Assembly: GCA_020847445.1 (NCBI GenBank)
Contig: JADLBY010000097.1
Location: 1 to 42,211 of the forward strand
Source of the DNA: Sphingomonadaceae bacterium
GTDB taxonomy: Bacteria > Pseudomonadota > Alphaproteobacteria > Sphingomonadales > Sphingomonadaceae
Length of the DNA: 42,211 nucleotides
Reading direction: 5' to 3'
In this document: positions 25,326 to 32,638 of the stretch, piece after piece
How the letters are laid out: each line of letters opens with the position of its first letter
Numbering within the stretch: position 1 is the first letter of the stretch
Notes under the pieces: generated by a model
What the model was told of the DNA's origin: nothing
What the model saw: only the letters and a program-made list of their open reading frames with translations
Databases searched by the model: none
Translations under genes and position numbers: made by a program

Positions 25326-25340
25326 GTTGCAATTTGCAAC
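25326..25340. promoter_or_regulatory. Operator-like palindrome GTTGCAA-T-TTGCAAC
   Basis: Two perfect 7-bp half-sites flank a central T, in the 75-bp gap between the divergent EamA transporter and Old Yellow Enzyme genes. This is the symmetry expected for a dimeric repressor (TetR, MarR, HxlR or similar). It lies 8 bp from the transporter ATG and 52 bp from the reductase ATG. No regulator gene is adjacent, so the binding protein would be encoded elsewhere. Confidence 0.6.
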
Positions 25341-25392
25341 CTGTATCCGCATGTTAAAAGGCAAGCAACGCCAATAGGGAAAGCAAGCGACC

Positions 25393-26487
25393 ATGACCAC
25401 CAGCCTTTTCGATTCCGTGCAACTCGGCGCGATCCACGCCCCCAACCGCATATTGATGGCCCCGCTGACGCGCGGGCGCAGCGAAGGCGTGCATGTTCCG
25501 ATCAGCGCCCTGAAGGCTGATTATTATGCGCAGCGGGCCGGAGCAGGGCTGATCATCGCCGAGGCCACCGGCATCAGCCAGGAAGGGTCCGGCTGGCCGG
25601 CGGCACCCGGTATCTGGTCAGCCGAACAGGTCGAGGCGTGGAAGCCCGTGACCGACGCCGTGCATAAGGCCGATGGCCGCATCATCCTGCAGCTCTGGCA
25701 TATGGGCCGGTTGGTGCACCCCGATTTCCTCGGCGGCGCGCAGCCGGTTTCTTCATCGGCCACCACAGCCCCCGGCTATGCCCATACCCCCACCGGCAAG
25801 AAGGATTATACCGAAGCCCGCGCCCTGCGCCTCGACGAAATCCCGCGCCTGCTCGGCGATTATGCCAAGGCCGCGACGAACGCGATGGCGGCAGGGTTTG
25901 ACGGGGTGCAGATCCACAGCGCCAACGGCTATCTTCTCGACCAGTTCCTGCGCGACAACAGCAATTTCCGTGACGACGATTATGGCGGTTCGATAGAGAA
26001 TCGCATCCGCCTGACCAGCGAGGTGGCGCAGGCGGTGGCCGATACCGTTGGCGCTGGCCGGACCTCGGTGCGGCTGTCGCCCAATGGCGAATCGCAGGGG
26101 TGCGACGATTCGAACCCGGTCGCTTTGTTCACCGCCGCTGCCGCCGCGTTGCAAAAGATCGGCATCGGCTTTCTGGAACTGCGCGAACAGAAGACCTTCG
26201 GCAATTTCGGCACCAGCGACGTGCCGCCGGTATCGCCCGAAATCCGCAAGGTTTTCACCAACCCGCTGGTGCTCAACCAGGAATATGTGCTGGAAACCGC
26301 GCAGGCCGATCTGGCAAGCGGACTGGCCGATGCGATCAGCTTTGGCCGCCCCTTTATCTCCAACCCCGATCTGGTCGAGCGACTGCGCCGCGGGGCGGAC
26401 ATCGCGCCCGACAATTTCAAGACATGGTACTCGCCCGGCCCCGAAGGCTATACCGATTATCCGACGCTGGAGGCCGAAGCCGCCTGA
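25393..26487 (+). CDS. Old Yellow Enzyme-type alkene reductase (364 aa)
   Basis: An FMN-dependent NAD(P)H oxidoreductase of the OYE/NemA family that reduces activated C=C bonds, N-ethylmaleimide or nitro compounds in the cytosol. It is a single TIM barrel. MAPLTRGRS near the N-terminus binds FMN. ILQLWHMGRLVHP contains the barrel strand 3 contacts. IHSANGYLLDQFLRDNSNFRDDDYGGSIENR carries the substrate-binding pair H175 and N178 plus the family signature. ISFGRPFISNPDLVERLR forms the phosphate-binding C-terminus. Length is standard. The ATG is preceded by AGGGAAAGCAAGCGACC, a usable SD. The palindrome upstream suggests induction by electrophiles through an unidentified repressor. Confidence 0.94.
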   Translation: MTTSLFDSVQLGAIHAPNRILMAPLTRGRSEGVHVPISALKADYYAQRAGAGLIIAEATGISQEGSGWPAAPGIWSAEQVEAWKPVTDAVHKADGRIILQLWHMGRLVHPDFLGGAQPVSSSATTAPGYAHTPTGKKDYTEARALRLDEIPRLLGDYAKAATNAMAAGFDGVQIHSANGYLLDQFLRDNSNFRDDDYGGSIENRIRLTSEVAQAVADTVGAGRTSVRLSPNGESQGCDDSNPVALFTAAAAALQKIGIGFLELREQKTFGNFGTSDVPPVSPEIRKVFTNPLVLNQEYVLETAQADLASGLADAISFGRPFISNPDLVERLRRGADIAPDNFKTWYSPGPEGYTDYPTLEAEAA

Positions 26488-26516
26488 AACAAAGCGTGCC
26501 GTAGCGTCACCGCCGC

Positions 26517-26576
26517 CCCTCTCCCCATATTGACGTCAGCCGCAGAAAAGCGCAGTTTCTGTACAAAGGGAGAGGG
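26517..26576 (+). promoter_or_regulatory. RBS-sequestering structure before the DUF3604 gene
   Basis: CCCTCTCCC (26517-26525) is the exact complement of GGGAGAGGG (26568-26576), which is the Shine-Dalgarno region of the gene starting at 26580. The 42-nt interval contains an inner hairpin, CAGAAA (26543-26548) with TTTCTG (26556-26561), and the palindrome TGACGTCA (26531-26538). Transcripts coming from the reductase gene would contain the full structure and could hide the RBS. Confidence 0.5.
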
Positions 26577-26579
26577 ACT

Positions 26580-28508
26580 ATGGCATCATTTCGCAGGATT
26601 GCGCTGGGCACGGTTGCAGCGGTGGCGGTGGGCGCCGGGCTCTATTGGGGCTGGGGCGCTTTCCGGGATTATCGCGAAGCCGGAAAGGCCGAGGAGATAC
26701 AGGCCGCCAACGACAGGGAAGTCACCAGCGGGGTCGCGACCAAATTGCTGTTTGGCGACACCCATGTCCACACCGCCAATTCGATCGATGCCTTTGGCTT
26801 TGGTGTCAAATTGGGGCCGGAAGAAGCATTGCGCTTTGCCCGCGGCGAAGAAGTCACCTCGACCTGGGGCCTGAAGGCCAAGCTCGAACGACCGCTCGAT
26901 TTCCTTGTGATCGCCGACCATAGCGGCGGCCTTGGTGCCACCCGTGCATTGTATGACGCGCCGCGAATGATGATCCGGGACAAAACCCTGCTGCGCTGGC
27001 ACGACCTGATGCATCAGGGCCCCGACGGCATGCAAAAGGCAACGGCCGAACTGATCAACCTGGCTGGCGAAGGCAAGCTGACCGACCTGTTCCCCCGCGA
27101 ACAATCGCGCAAGAACACGATGAAAATCTGGCAGAGCCACACCGCAACTGTCGAGCGTTACAACGAGCCGGGCAAGTTCACGGCCTTCATGGGCTTTGAA
27201 TATACGCTGATGCCCAATGGCGACAATCTGCACCGCGTGGTGATGTTCCGCGACGGAAAACCGCGCGCCGACCAGGTTCGGCCGTTCGATCCGACTACCG
27301 AAGGTGTCGATACCCCCGATGCATTGTGGGACTATATGGATGCCTATGAAAAGAAGACCGGCGGCAAGATGCTGGCCATCCCGCATAACAGCAATGTTTC
27401 GAACGGGCTGATGTTTGAAATGGTGCAGCCCGGCGGCGGCCCGATGACGGCGGAATATGCCCGACGCCGGGCGGCGCGCGAACCGCTGGTCGAAATCACC
27501 CAGATCAAGGGAGATAGCGAAAGCCACCCCTTCCTGTCGCCCAATGACGAATTTGCAAGCTTTGGCGATGCGGGCTGGGACAAGGGCAATCTGACGATGC
27601 AGCGCACCAAGACCCCCGACATGCTGGCGGGCGACTATGTTCGCGAGGCGTTGAAGCGCGGGCTTGCGATCGAGGCGAAGACCGGCGTCAATCCCTACAA
27701 GCTCGGCCTGATCGGATCGACCGACACCCACACCGCATTGTCCACCGCCGACGAAAATAATTTCTTCGGCAAGCATTCGGGCACCGAACCCAATGCCCGG
27801 CGCGCCTCGGAACCGCAGAATATCGGCACGCGACAGGGGCGTTTTGGCTGGCACTATCTGGCCGGCGGCTATGCTGCAGTCTGGGCGACTGCGAATACGC
27901 GCGCGGCAATTTTCGATGCGATGATGCGGCGCGAAGTCTATGCCACCACCGGCCCGCGCATGCAGGTGCGCGTATTTGGCGGGTGGGACTTTACCGACAG
28001 GGACTGGACTGGTGACTGGGTAAAGACCGGCTATGCGCGCGGTGTGCCCATGGGTGCCGATCTGAAGGCAGGCAAGGGCAGGCCAAGTTTCCTGATATCC
28101 GCACTCAAGGATCCTGAAGGGGCCAATCTTGACCGTGTCCAGGTTGTGAAGGGCTGGATCGACGCGTCCGGGAAGCTGCACGAAAAGGTCTTCGACGTGT
28201 CCTGGTCCTCCCCTGACAAGCGCAAGCTGCTGAACGGCAGACTGCCGCCGGTCGGCGATACGGTCGACATCACCAAAGCGACCTACACCAACAGCATCGG
28301 CGCGCCCGAACTGCGCACGGTATGGAGCGATCCGGAATTCAACGCGGGCCAGCGCGCCTTCTACTATGTCAGGGTGCTCGAAATCCCGACACCGCGCTGG
28401 GTGCTGTTCGACAAGATCCGCTATGGTGCCAAACTGTTGCCCGAAACCGAACTCAAGTCGCAGGAACGGGCCTATACGTCACCAATCTGGTACAACCCGA
28501 CGATTTAA
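26580..28508 (+). CDS. DUF3604 protein, membrane-anchored PHP-like (642 aa)
   Basis: A member of the DUF3604 family, related to PHP-type metal-dependent phosphoesterases; its substrate is unknown. Residues ~5-25 form an uncleaved membrane anchor, so the bulk is likely periplasmic. GDTHVHT (59-65), FLVIADHSGG, AIPHNSNVSNG and LIGSTDTHTALS supply the His/Asp residues expected to hold metals. The C-terminal half has beta-rich segments with YVRVLEIPTPRWVLFDKIRYG. Length is typical for the family. The start has an excellent SD (GGGAGAGGG) that is complementary to an upstream segment. It follows the reductase gene by 92 bp and converges on the mmcB-like gene. Some literature links the family to detoxification or bile/steroid-associated loci, but nothing here establishes that. 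Confidence 0.88.
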   Translation: MASFRRIALGTVAAVAVGAGLYWGWGAFRDYREAGKAEEIQAANDREVTSGVATKLLFGDTHVHTANSIDAFGFGVKLGPEEALRFARGEEVTSTWGLKAKLERPLDFLVIADHSGGLGATRALYDAPRMMIRDKTLLRWHDLMHQGPDGMQKATAELINLAGEGKLTDLFPREQSRKNTMKIWQSHTATVERYNEPGKFTAFMGFEYTLMPNGDNLHRVVMFRDGKPRADQVRPFDPTTEGVDTPDALWDYMDAYEKKTGGKMLAIPHNSNVSNGLMFEMVQPGGGPMTAEYARRRAAREPLVEITQIKGDSESHPFLSPNDEFASFGDAGWDKGNLTMQRTKTPDMLAGDYVREALKRGLAIEAKTGVNPYKLGLIGSTDTHTALSTADENNFFGKHSGTEPNARRASEPQNIGTRQGRFGWHYLAGGYAAVWATANTRAAIFDAMMRREVYATTGPRMQVRVFGGWDFTDRDWTGDWVKTGYARGVPMGADLKAGKGRPSFLISALKDPEGANLDRVQVVKGWIDASGKLHEKVFDVSWSSPDKRKLLNGRLPPVGDTVDITKATYTNSIGAPELRTVWSDPEFNAGQRAFYYVRVLEIPTPRWVLFDKIRYGAKLLPETELKSQERAYTSPIWYNPTI

Positions 28509-28534
28509 GACACGGCTTATAATCTCATTGGTCG

Positions 28535-28595
28535 TCCCGAACTTGTTTCGGGATGGCATATGGCGGTTGTGCGTTATCCCGAAACAAGTTCGGGA
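28535..28595. repeat. 19-bp inverted repeats between convergent genes
   Basis: TCCCGAACTTGTTTCGGGA (28535-28553) and its exact reverse complement (28577-28595) are separated by 23 nt. Each copy is itself a 7-bp hairpin (TCCCGAA/TTCGGGA), so the pair can form two small stems or one long one. It sits between the 3' ends of two convergent genes and probably terminates or protects transcripts from both sides. Such elements are commonly dispersed in sphingomonad genomes, so more copies are expected. Confidence 0.75.
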
Positions 28596-28614
28596 TGACG
28601 AGAGATTGCGGAAA

Positions 28615-29100
28615 TTACTCGGCCATGATCCCGGCCAGCGAAGGATCGGGATCGGCAATAGCCATCAAACGGCGCATCGCCAGCCGGGCGAGCCGCTGCA
28701 TCTCGACCTTGCGCCGGGCGGCCGCGAGCGGCACCAGCGCGGCGGAGCGTATGATTTCAGCATCATAGGCGTCGGCCACGATCAGCCCGGTACGTTCGGG
28801 CAGGAACGCCTCCCCCTCGATCGGAGAGAAATCGAAACCGGCGGGCACGGCCCAGAAAAAGCGGTCGCAATAATCGAGATATTCGGGCCATTTCTGGTCC
28901 CCCAGAAGGTCGGCGCGCGATACCTTTATCTCGACGACGATAATTTCGCCCTTGGCATTGATCCCCATCAGGTCGGCGCGCCGGTTGTTGCGCAGGGCCA
29001 CTTCGGGCTGGACCATGATCTGGTTGCGCAGGAACAGGCGGCTGACGCCACGCGCGACCGCTGCCGAATCGATCTGTATGCCCGCCAATCTGCTTGCCAT
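28615..29100 (-). CDS. mmcB: MmcB-family DNA repair protein (161 aa)
   Basis: Related to Caulobacter MmcB, an SOS-regulated factor for mitomycin C resistance. The protein has a restriction-endonuclease-like core: D43 in RRADLMGI, then E57-x-K59 in VVEIKVSRADLL, a PD-(D/E)xK arrangement. PEYLDYCDRFFWAVP and FLPERTGLIVADAY follow, as in the family. Length is typical. A perfect GAAC-N7-GAAC box lies 13 nt before the start, which independently supports membership in the LexA regulon. It is divergent from the thioesterase pair and convergent with the DUF3604 gene. Nuclease activity itself is inferred from the motif. Confidence 0.9.
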   Translation of the reverse strand: MASRLAGIQIDSAAVARGVSRLFLRNQIMVQPEVALRNNRRADLMGINAKGEIIVVEIKVSRADLLGDQKWPEYLDYCDRFFWAVPAGFDFSPIEGEAFLPERTGLIVADAYDAEIIRSAALVPLAAARRKVEMQRLARLAMRRLMAIADPDPSLAGIMAE

Positions 29101-29112
29101 CGCGCATGGCTA

Positions 29113-29127
29113 GAACGAAGCGCGAAC
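29113..29127 (-). promoter_or_regulatory. Perfect alphaproteobacterial SOS box (LexA site)
   Basis: GAACGAAGCGCGAAC fits GAAC-N7-GAAC exactly, the direct-repeat LexA site of alphaproteobacteria. It lies in the 83-bp gap between the mmcB-like gene (start 29100) and the divergent thioesterase gene (start 29184). Its closeness to the mmcB-like ATG argues that LexA represses this gene until DNA damage. Confidence 0.82.
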
Positions 29128-29183
29128 AAGATAAAGTCCTTTCTGCCTTGGCAGTCCGCGCGACAGCCGATAGGAATTGTCGC

Positions 29184-29651
29184 ATGAGCGAAAAAACGGT
29201 TGCCGAACTGGCCGCCGCCCATGGCGGTTTCGATCCTAGGCTGGCGATCAGCTTCATGGGCAAGGCTGGTCATGGCGGGTTTCTGGGCATGGACTATGTG
29301 GGCCATGGCGACGACTGGGTCGAACTGTCGGTCGACTGGCGCGAGGATCTGGTCGGCGACCCGCGCACAGGCGTACTCGCCTCTGCGGTTGTCATCAGCC
29401 TGATGGACAATGCCACCAGCATGTCGATCTGGACCCGGTTGCAGGAATTCCGCCCGCAGGTGACGATGGACCTGCGCGTCGACTATCTGCGCCCGTCGCC
29501 CAAGGGCGCGAAGGTCTATGGCCGCGGCCACTGCTACCATCTTTCGCACAGCATTGGTTTTGTCCGGGGCGTGGCGCATAATGGCAATATCGACGAACCG
29601 CTGGCGCATGTCAGCGGCACCTTCATCCGTGTGGGAGATCGGCTGGGATGA
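29184..29651 (+). CDS. PaaI-family hotdog thioesterase 1 (155 aa)
   Basis: A predicted acyl-CoA thioesterase with a hotdog fold. The central helix region reads GVLASAVVISLMDNATSMSIW, in which the acidic residue of LMD is the usual catalytic position. The strands VTMDLRVDYLRPSPKGAKVYGRGHCY and VRGVAHNGNIDEPLAHVSGTFI complete the fold. The ATG at 29184 was preferred over a longer frame starting at 29094, which would run across the SOS box. The stop overlaps the start of a second thioesterase by 4 bases, so the two subunits may form a heteromer. The acyl substrate is unknown. Confidence 0.87.
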   Translation: MSEKTVAELAAAHGGFDPRLAISFMGKAGHGGFLGMDYVGHGDDWVELSVDWREDLVGDPRTGVLASAVVISLMDNATSMSIWTRLQEFRPQVTMDLRVDYLRPSPKGAKVYGRGHCYHLSHSIGFVRGVAHNGNIDEPLAHVSGTFIRVGDRLG

Positions 29652-30058
29652 CCACGCCCGACCCGCGCACCGAATTGCTGCCGCCTTATGCGCGCGCGCT
29701 CGATATGACGATCACCGCGCTGCACAATGGTGCCCCGCTGATCGAAATGCCCTTTGCCAACAAGGTGCAGGGGCGCCCCGGCTTTCTGCATGGCGGCGCG
29801 ATTTCGGGGCTGCTCGAAATGGCCGCCGTCGCAGCGATCCAGCACGCGCTGCACGAACGCGGTGACGAGGCGAGTTTCAAACAGGTCAATGTCACCATCG
29901 ATTTCATGCGCGGGGGCGTGCGGCAGACGACCTATGCCGTCGGGGAGGTTACGCGCCTCGGCCGCACCATGGCCAATGTCGAGGCCCGCGCCTGGCAGGA
30001 CGATCCGGCCAAGCCGATCTCGATCGCCTATCTGCACTATCTGCTGAAGCGAAGCTGA
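29648..30058 (+). CDS. PaaI-family hotdog thioesterase 2 (136 aa)
   Basis: The second hotdog thioesterase of an overlapping pair. GRPGFLHGGAISGLLEMAAVAAIQ contains the HGG motif and the catalytic Glu of LLE, followed by FKQVNVTIDFMRGG and MANVEARAWQ, typical of PaaI/YbgC relatives. Length is standard. The ATG overlaps the preceding stop (ATGA), indicating translational coupling. The two proteins are only distantly alike, so they may be partners in a mixed oligomer or act on different acyl-CoAs. Confidence 0.88.
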   Translation: MTTPDPRTELLPPYARALDMTITALHNGAPLIEMPFANKVQGRPGFLHGGAISGLLEMAAVAAIQHALHERGDEASFKQVNVTIDFMRGGVRQTTYAVGEVTRLGRTMANVEARAWQDDPAKPISIAYLHYLLKRS

Positions 30059-30099
30059 CAGACCCAGCCGCAGATCGGCAACAGAAGATTCCGTATTAG

Positions 30100-30111
30100 T
30101 GTATTAATACA
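30100..30111. promoter_or_regulatory. Operator-like palindrome TGTATTAATACA
   Basis: A perfect 12-bp palindrome, preceded by a direct copy of GTATTA (30093-30098). It lies 55 bp upstream of the DUF2306 start in an otherwise empty 107-bp gap. A second short hairpin, CTCC-GCC-GGAG, follows at 30117-30127. A TetR- or GntR-type repressor site is possible; no regulator gene is adjacent. Confidence 0.4.
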
Positions 30112-30165
30112 GTGGACTCCGCCGGAGCGTCTGCTATAGCCGGACTCCCAGGCAGGAGAGTGGCG

Positions 30166-31002
30166 GTGCCCGACATTGCAGATGCGCGCGCAAATATCAT
30201 GCAGCCCGGCAAGCAGCGAACCCCGGCAACGGCATGGCTGCAGCGCAGCGCAAAGCTGTGGTTTGTCGCGACGGCGTTCGGACAATTGCTCTTCATACTC
30301 TTCATTCTGGCATTTTATTACCGTTCGACGCTTGCCGGAAATTTCGCGGCATGGGACAGCAAGCCCATCATCGACGGCTATATTCAGGGTGACCGGATCG
30401 GAAACCTCGCCTTTGCGGGCCATGTTCTGGTTGCGGCAGCGATGATCACCGCCGGGCTGCTGCAACTGGTCCCGGCCATCCGCGCGCGCCATCCGGCAAT
30501 CCATCGCTGGGTCGGGCGCATGTTCATGACATCGGCGTTGCTGCTCGCGTTCGGCGGTCTGTGGCTTGTATGGGTTCGGGGTACATATATGAACCTGATC
30601 GGGGCCGCCGGAATATCGCTGAACGCCGCACTGATAATCTGGTTTGCGGCAATGGCCTGGCAAAGCGCCCGGCGGCGGCAATTTGTGGCGCACCGGCAAT
30701 GGGCGCTGCGGCTCTTCATCGTCGCCAATGCGGTATGGTATATGCGCATAGGCTATATGATCTGGGGCATTTCGACCGGCGGTGCCGGGATTGGCGAAGC
30801 GATGGACGGCCCGTTCGACTATTTCCTCGCCTTTGGAAATTCGCTGGTCCCGCTTGCGCTGATGGAACTCTATCTGCGGGTCGGCAAATCCGGATCCGGT
30901 GGCGCGCGGCTTGCCATGGCGGTCGCACTGCTTGTCGCTGCAACGGCGACAGCTGGCGGCAGTGCAGCCGCCTGGTTCGTCATGTGGTATCCCTATATTT
31001 GA
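30166..31002 (+). CDS. DUF2306 seven-helix membrane protein (278 aa)
   Basis: An inner-membrane protein of unknown role with about seven hydrophobic segments: FGQLLFILFILAFYY, AGHVLVAAAMITAGLL, TSALLLAFGGLWLVW, ISLNAALIIWFAAMAW, LFIVANAVWYMRIGYMI, GNSLVPLALMELYL and a C-terminal one. IRARHPAIHRWVGRMF and RRRQFVAHRQWALRLF match the DUF2306 family; the paired histidines resemble haem or metal ligands of cytochrome b561-like proteins, which is only a suggestion. I chose the GTG at 30166 because AGGAG (30154-30158) is 7 nt upstream; two earlier GTG codons lack a suitable SD. Confidence 0.82.
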   Translation: MPDIADARANIMQPGKQRTPATAWLQRSAKLWFVATAFGQLLFILFILAFYYRSTLAGNFAAWDSKPIIDGYIQGDRIGNLAFAGHVLVAAAMITAGLLQLVPAIRARHPAIHRWVGRMFMTSALLLAFGGLWLVWVRGTYMNLIGAAGISLNAALIIWFAAMAWQSARRRQFVAHRQWALRLFIVANAVWYMRIGYMIWGISTGGAGIGEAMDGPFDYFLAFGNSLVPLALMELYLRVGKSGSGGARLAMAVALLVAATATAGGSAAAWFVMWYPYI

Positions 31003-31005
31003 GGC

Positions 31006-31518
31006 TCAAGCCTCGCCGTGCGTTTCCACCAGCGCGGCGCTGATCGCCTCTTCGGGCGATTTTCCACCCCAGATGATGAACTGGAACACCGGATAGAAAC
31101 GCTCGCACTCGTCGAGCGCCACATCGATGATGGTCTGCGCCTGATCGACGCCGAGCAGGCCGTTGGGCGGCAACAGGCTGCCGTGGCGAAACAGCAGCAG
31201 GCCGTTCGACGACCAGAGATCGAAATGGCCGATCCACAATTGCTCGTTGATCAGCCCCAGCGCCTTGTAGACATCATCGCGCTTGTCGCCGGGAACGGTG
31301 ACGTCGGGCATCACCAGAAGCTGGAGGGCATTGTCCTCCTCGCGCCAGATTGCCCGGATCTGATAGCTGGTCCAGCTGCCCTTGAATTCGGCGCTGACCT
31401 CCTCGTCGCTGACAGGTTCGAAATCCCAGCCACGTGCCTCGAACAGCGCGGCCAGCATGTCGAGTGGCGCTGTTTCCTCGCGCTCGAACTCGGTAAAGTC
31501 TTCGTCCTGGTTGCGCAT
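31006..31518 (-). CDS. YbjN-domain protein (170 aa)
   Basis: A cytosolic YbjN-family protein, related to stress- and motility-associated YbjN of E. coli, whose molecular function is unknown. A short acidic N-terminus is followed by the YbjN core: PLDMLAALFEARGWDFEPVSDEEVSAEFKGSWTSY, then LQLLVMPDVTVPGDKRDDVYKALGLINEQLWIGHFDLWSSNGLLLFRHG. The C-terminus ends AISAALVETHGEA. Alphaproteobacterial versions have this length. It lies downstream of ubiK on the same strand with a 111-bp gap that has a 7-bp hairpin (ATGCAGG/CCTGCAT, 31582-31599). Its end is 3 bp from the convergent DUF2306 gene. Confidence 0.9.
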   Translation of the reverse strand: MRNQDEDFTEFEREETAPLDMLAALFEARGWDFEPVSDEEVSAEFKGSWTSYQIRAIWREEDNALQLLVMPDVTVPGDKRDDVYKALGLINEQLWIGHFDLWSSNGLLLFRHGSLLPPNGLLGVDQAQTIIDVALDECERFYPVFQFIIWGGKSPEEAISAALVETHGEA

Positions 31519-31629
31519 TGCGGCCCTGTCGCTTCGTTATACGGTGTAAATGCCTGTCGCGGGACTCGCGCGCAACCATGCATGCAGGGCGGCCTGCATT
31601 AGTTTGTGGGCCATTTGTGGATAAGGAGC

Positions 31630-31950
31630 CTAAGCGCCCTTTTTCCGCGGGGTTGCCTTTGCCTTCGAAGGCGCCTTCACGGCAGGCTTTGCCGTCGCCT
31701 TCGGCTTTCCAGCCGCAGTTTCAAGCGCCGCGACGCGGGCCTTCAGTTCCTCTGCTTCGGCCCGCGCGGTTGCCGCCATCTGCTTCACCGCATCAAATTC
31801 TTCGCGACTGACAAGGTCCATGCCCGCAACCCATTCGCGCGTACGCTCACGAAAGCCGGCCTCGGCCTCGCGCCCCATGCCCGCAACCGTCCCGGCAACG
31901 CCGTTCAGGAATTTGGAAAAGTCGTCGAAAATGCGTTTGTCACTCTGCAT
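31630..31950 (-). CDS. ubiK: UbiK-family ubiquinone accessory factor (106 aa)
   Basis: A small coiled-coil protein of the BMFP/UbiK family. UbiK associates with UbiJ and stimulates aerobic ubiquinone synthesis in E. coli. The N-terminus (KRIFDDFSKFLNGVAG) is an amphipathic helix, followed by ERTREWVAGMDLVSREEFDAVKQMAATARAEAEELKARVAALE, a clear coiled coil. Residues ~83-106 are a Lys/Ala/Pro-rich basic tail absent from the enterobacterial protein but common in alphaproteobacteria. It starts 3 bp after the tspO stop on the same strand, so the two are probably cotranscribed. Confidence 0.87.
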   Translation of the reverse strand: MQSDKRIFDDFSKFLNGVAGTVAGMGREAEAGFRERTREWVAGMDLVSREEFDAVKQMAATARAEAEELKARVAALETAAGKPKATAKPAVKAPSKAKATPRKKGA

Positions 31951-31953
31951 GGC

Positions 31954-32508
31954 TCAGGCTCCGATTTCGGAAGTTGCTGCAGGAACATATAGGCGCTCTG
32001 CATCGGGGTTCAATCGGTCGATCTGGTAATTGAGGATGGCTGCAAAACTCAGCCAGGCGAGGTAGGGCACCATCAGCCAGGCCGCGACGGCGCGGATACG
32101 CCCGAAGGCGAAGGTGGTGGCCAGTGCGGCGACCCAGATCAGCAGCAAGAGGTAGAAGGCGCTGGTGACCTCATGCTTGCCGAAAAAGAGCGGGGACCAG
32201 AGCAGGTTGAGCACCAGTTGCAGCACGAACAGCCCCACGGCGACGCCGCGCAATTTGGCCCCGCGTGCGTTGAGGATGATCGCCAGCGCCAACCCCATGA
32301 GCAGGTACAGCAACGGCCAGACAACGGCAAACAGCCAGCCCGGCGGCTGGGCTTCGGGCTTCACCAGTTCGGCAAACCAGCTATTGTCGCTGCCCGACCC
32401 CGATATGGTTCCGGACAGGAAGCCAAGCAGCATGATGGCGGGGACAATGAACAGCGCCCATCGCAGCAGCGACATCCGCAATTGCGAGGGAGATGCAAGC
32501 TGGCTCAT
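31954..32508 (-). CDS. tspO: TspO/MBR-family tryptophan-rich membrane protein (184 aa)
   Basis: A five-helix inner-membrane protein of the TspO/MBR family, which binds porphyrins and cholesterol-like ligands and modulates tetrapyrrole metabolism or stress responses. Signatures include SWFAELVKPEAQPPGWLFAVVWPLLYLLMGLAL, LVLNLLWSPLFFGKHEV and MVPYLAWLSFAAILNYQI. The ATG at 32508 was chosen over a longer frame because GAAGGGAAT sits just upstream; the extension adds 12 residues without family similarity. At 184 aa it is slightly longer than the ~160 aa average because of a soluble N-terminus and the C-terminal end. ubiK follows immediately. Confidence 0.93.
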   Translation of the reverse strand: MSQLASPSQLRMSLLRWALFIVPAIMLLGFLSGTISGSGSDNSWFAELVKPEAQPPGWLFAVVWPLLYLLMGLALAIILNARGAKLRGVAVGLFVLQLVLNLLWSPLFFGKHEVTSAFYLLLLIWVAALATTFAFGRIRAVAAWLMVPYLAWLSFAAILNYQIDRLNPDAERLYVPAATSEIGA

Positions 32509-32572
32509 TCTATTCCCTTCGATACAGGAGAATCGATTCCCCAAGTCTTAGGCAAGCCCCCCGCAAACGACA

Positions 32573-32602
32573 AGGCCGCCCACCCTTCCGGGCAGACGGC
32601 CT
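32573..32602 (-). terminator. Hairpin terminator after the small beta protein gene
   Basis: A 13-bp stem (32573-32585 with 32590-32602, three G-U pairs) closes on a TTCC loop as read on the plus strand. It lies 36 nt past the stop of the minus-strand gene ending at 32639 and before tspO. The minus-strand 3' flank is only weakly U-rich, so termination may be partial. Confidence 0.6.
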
Positions 32603-32638
32603 GTCAATTTTACAATAGCCTGTCAGCTATGCGATCGT

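Noticed and set aside
26531-26538. TGACGTCA palindrome as a separate operator
   Set aside because: An 8-bp dyad alone is weak evidence; it is noted only as part of the leader fold before the DUF3604 gene.
29143-29154. CTGCC-TT-GGCAG dyad upstream of the thioesterase pair
   Set aside because: Five-bp arms around two bases are common by chance in GC-rich DNA, and the adjacent SOS box explains the regulation of the region better.
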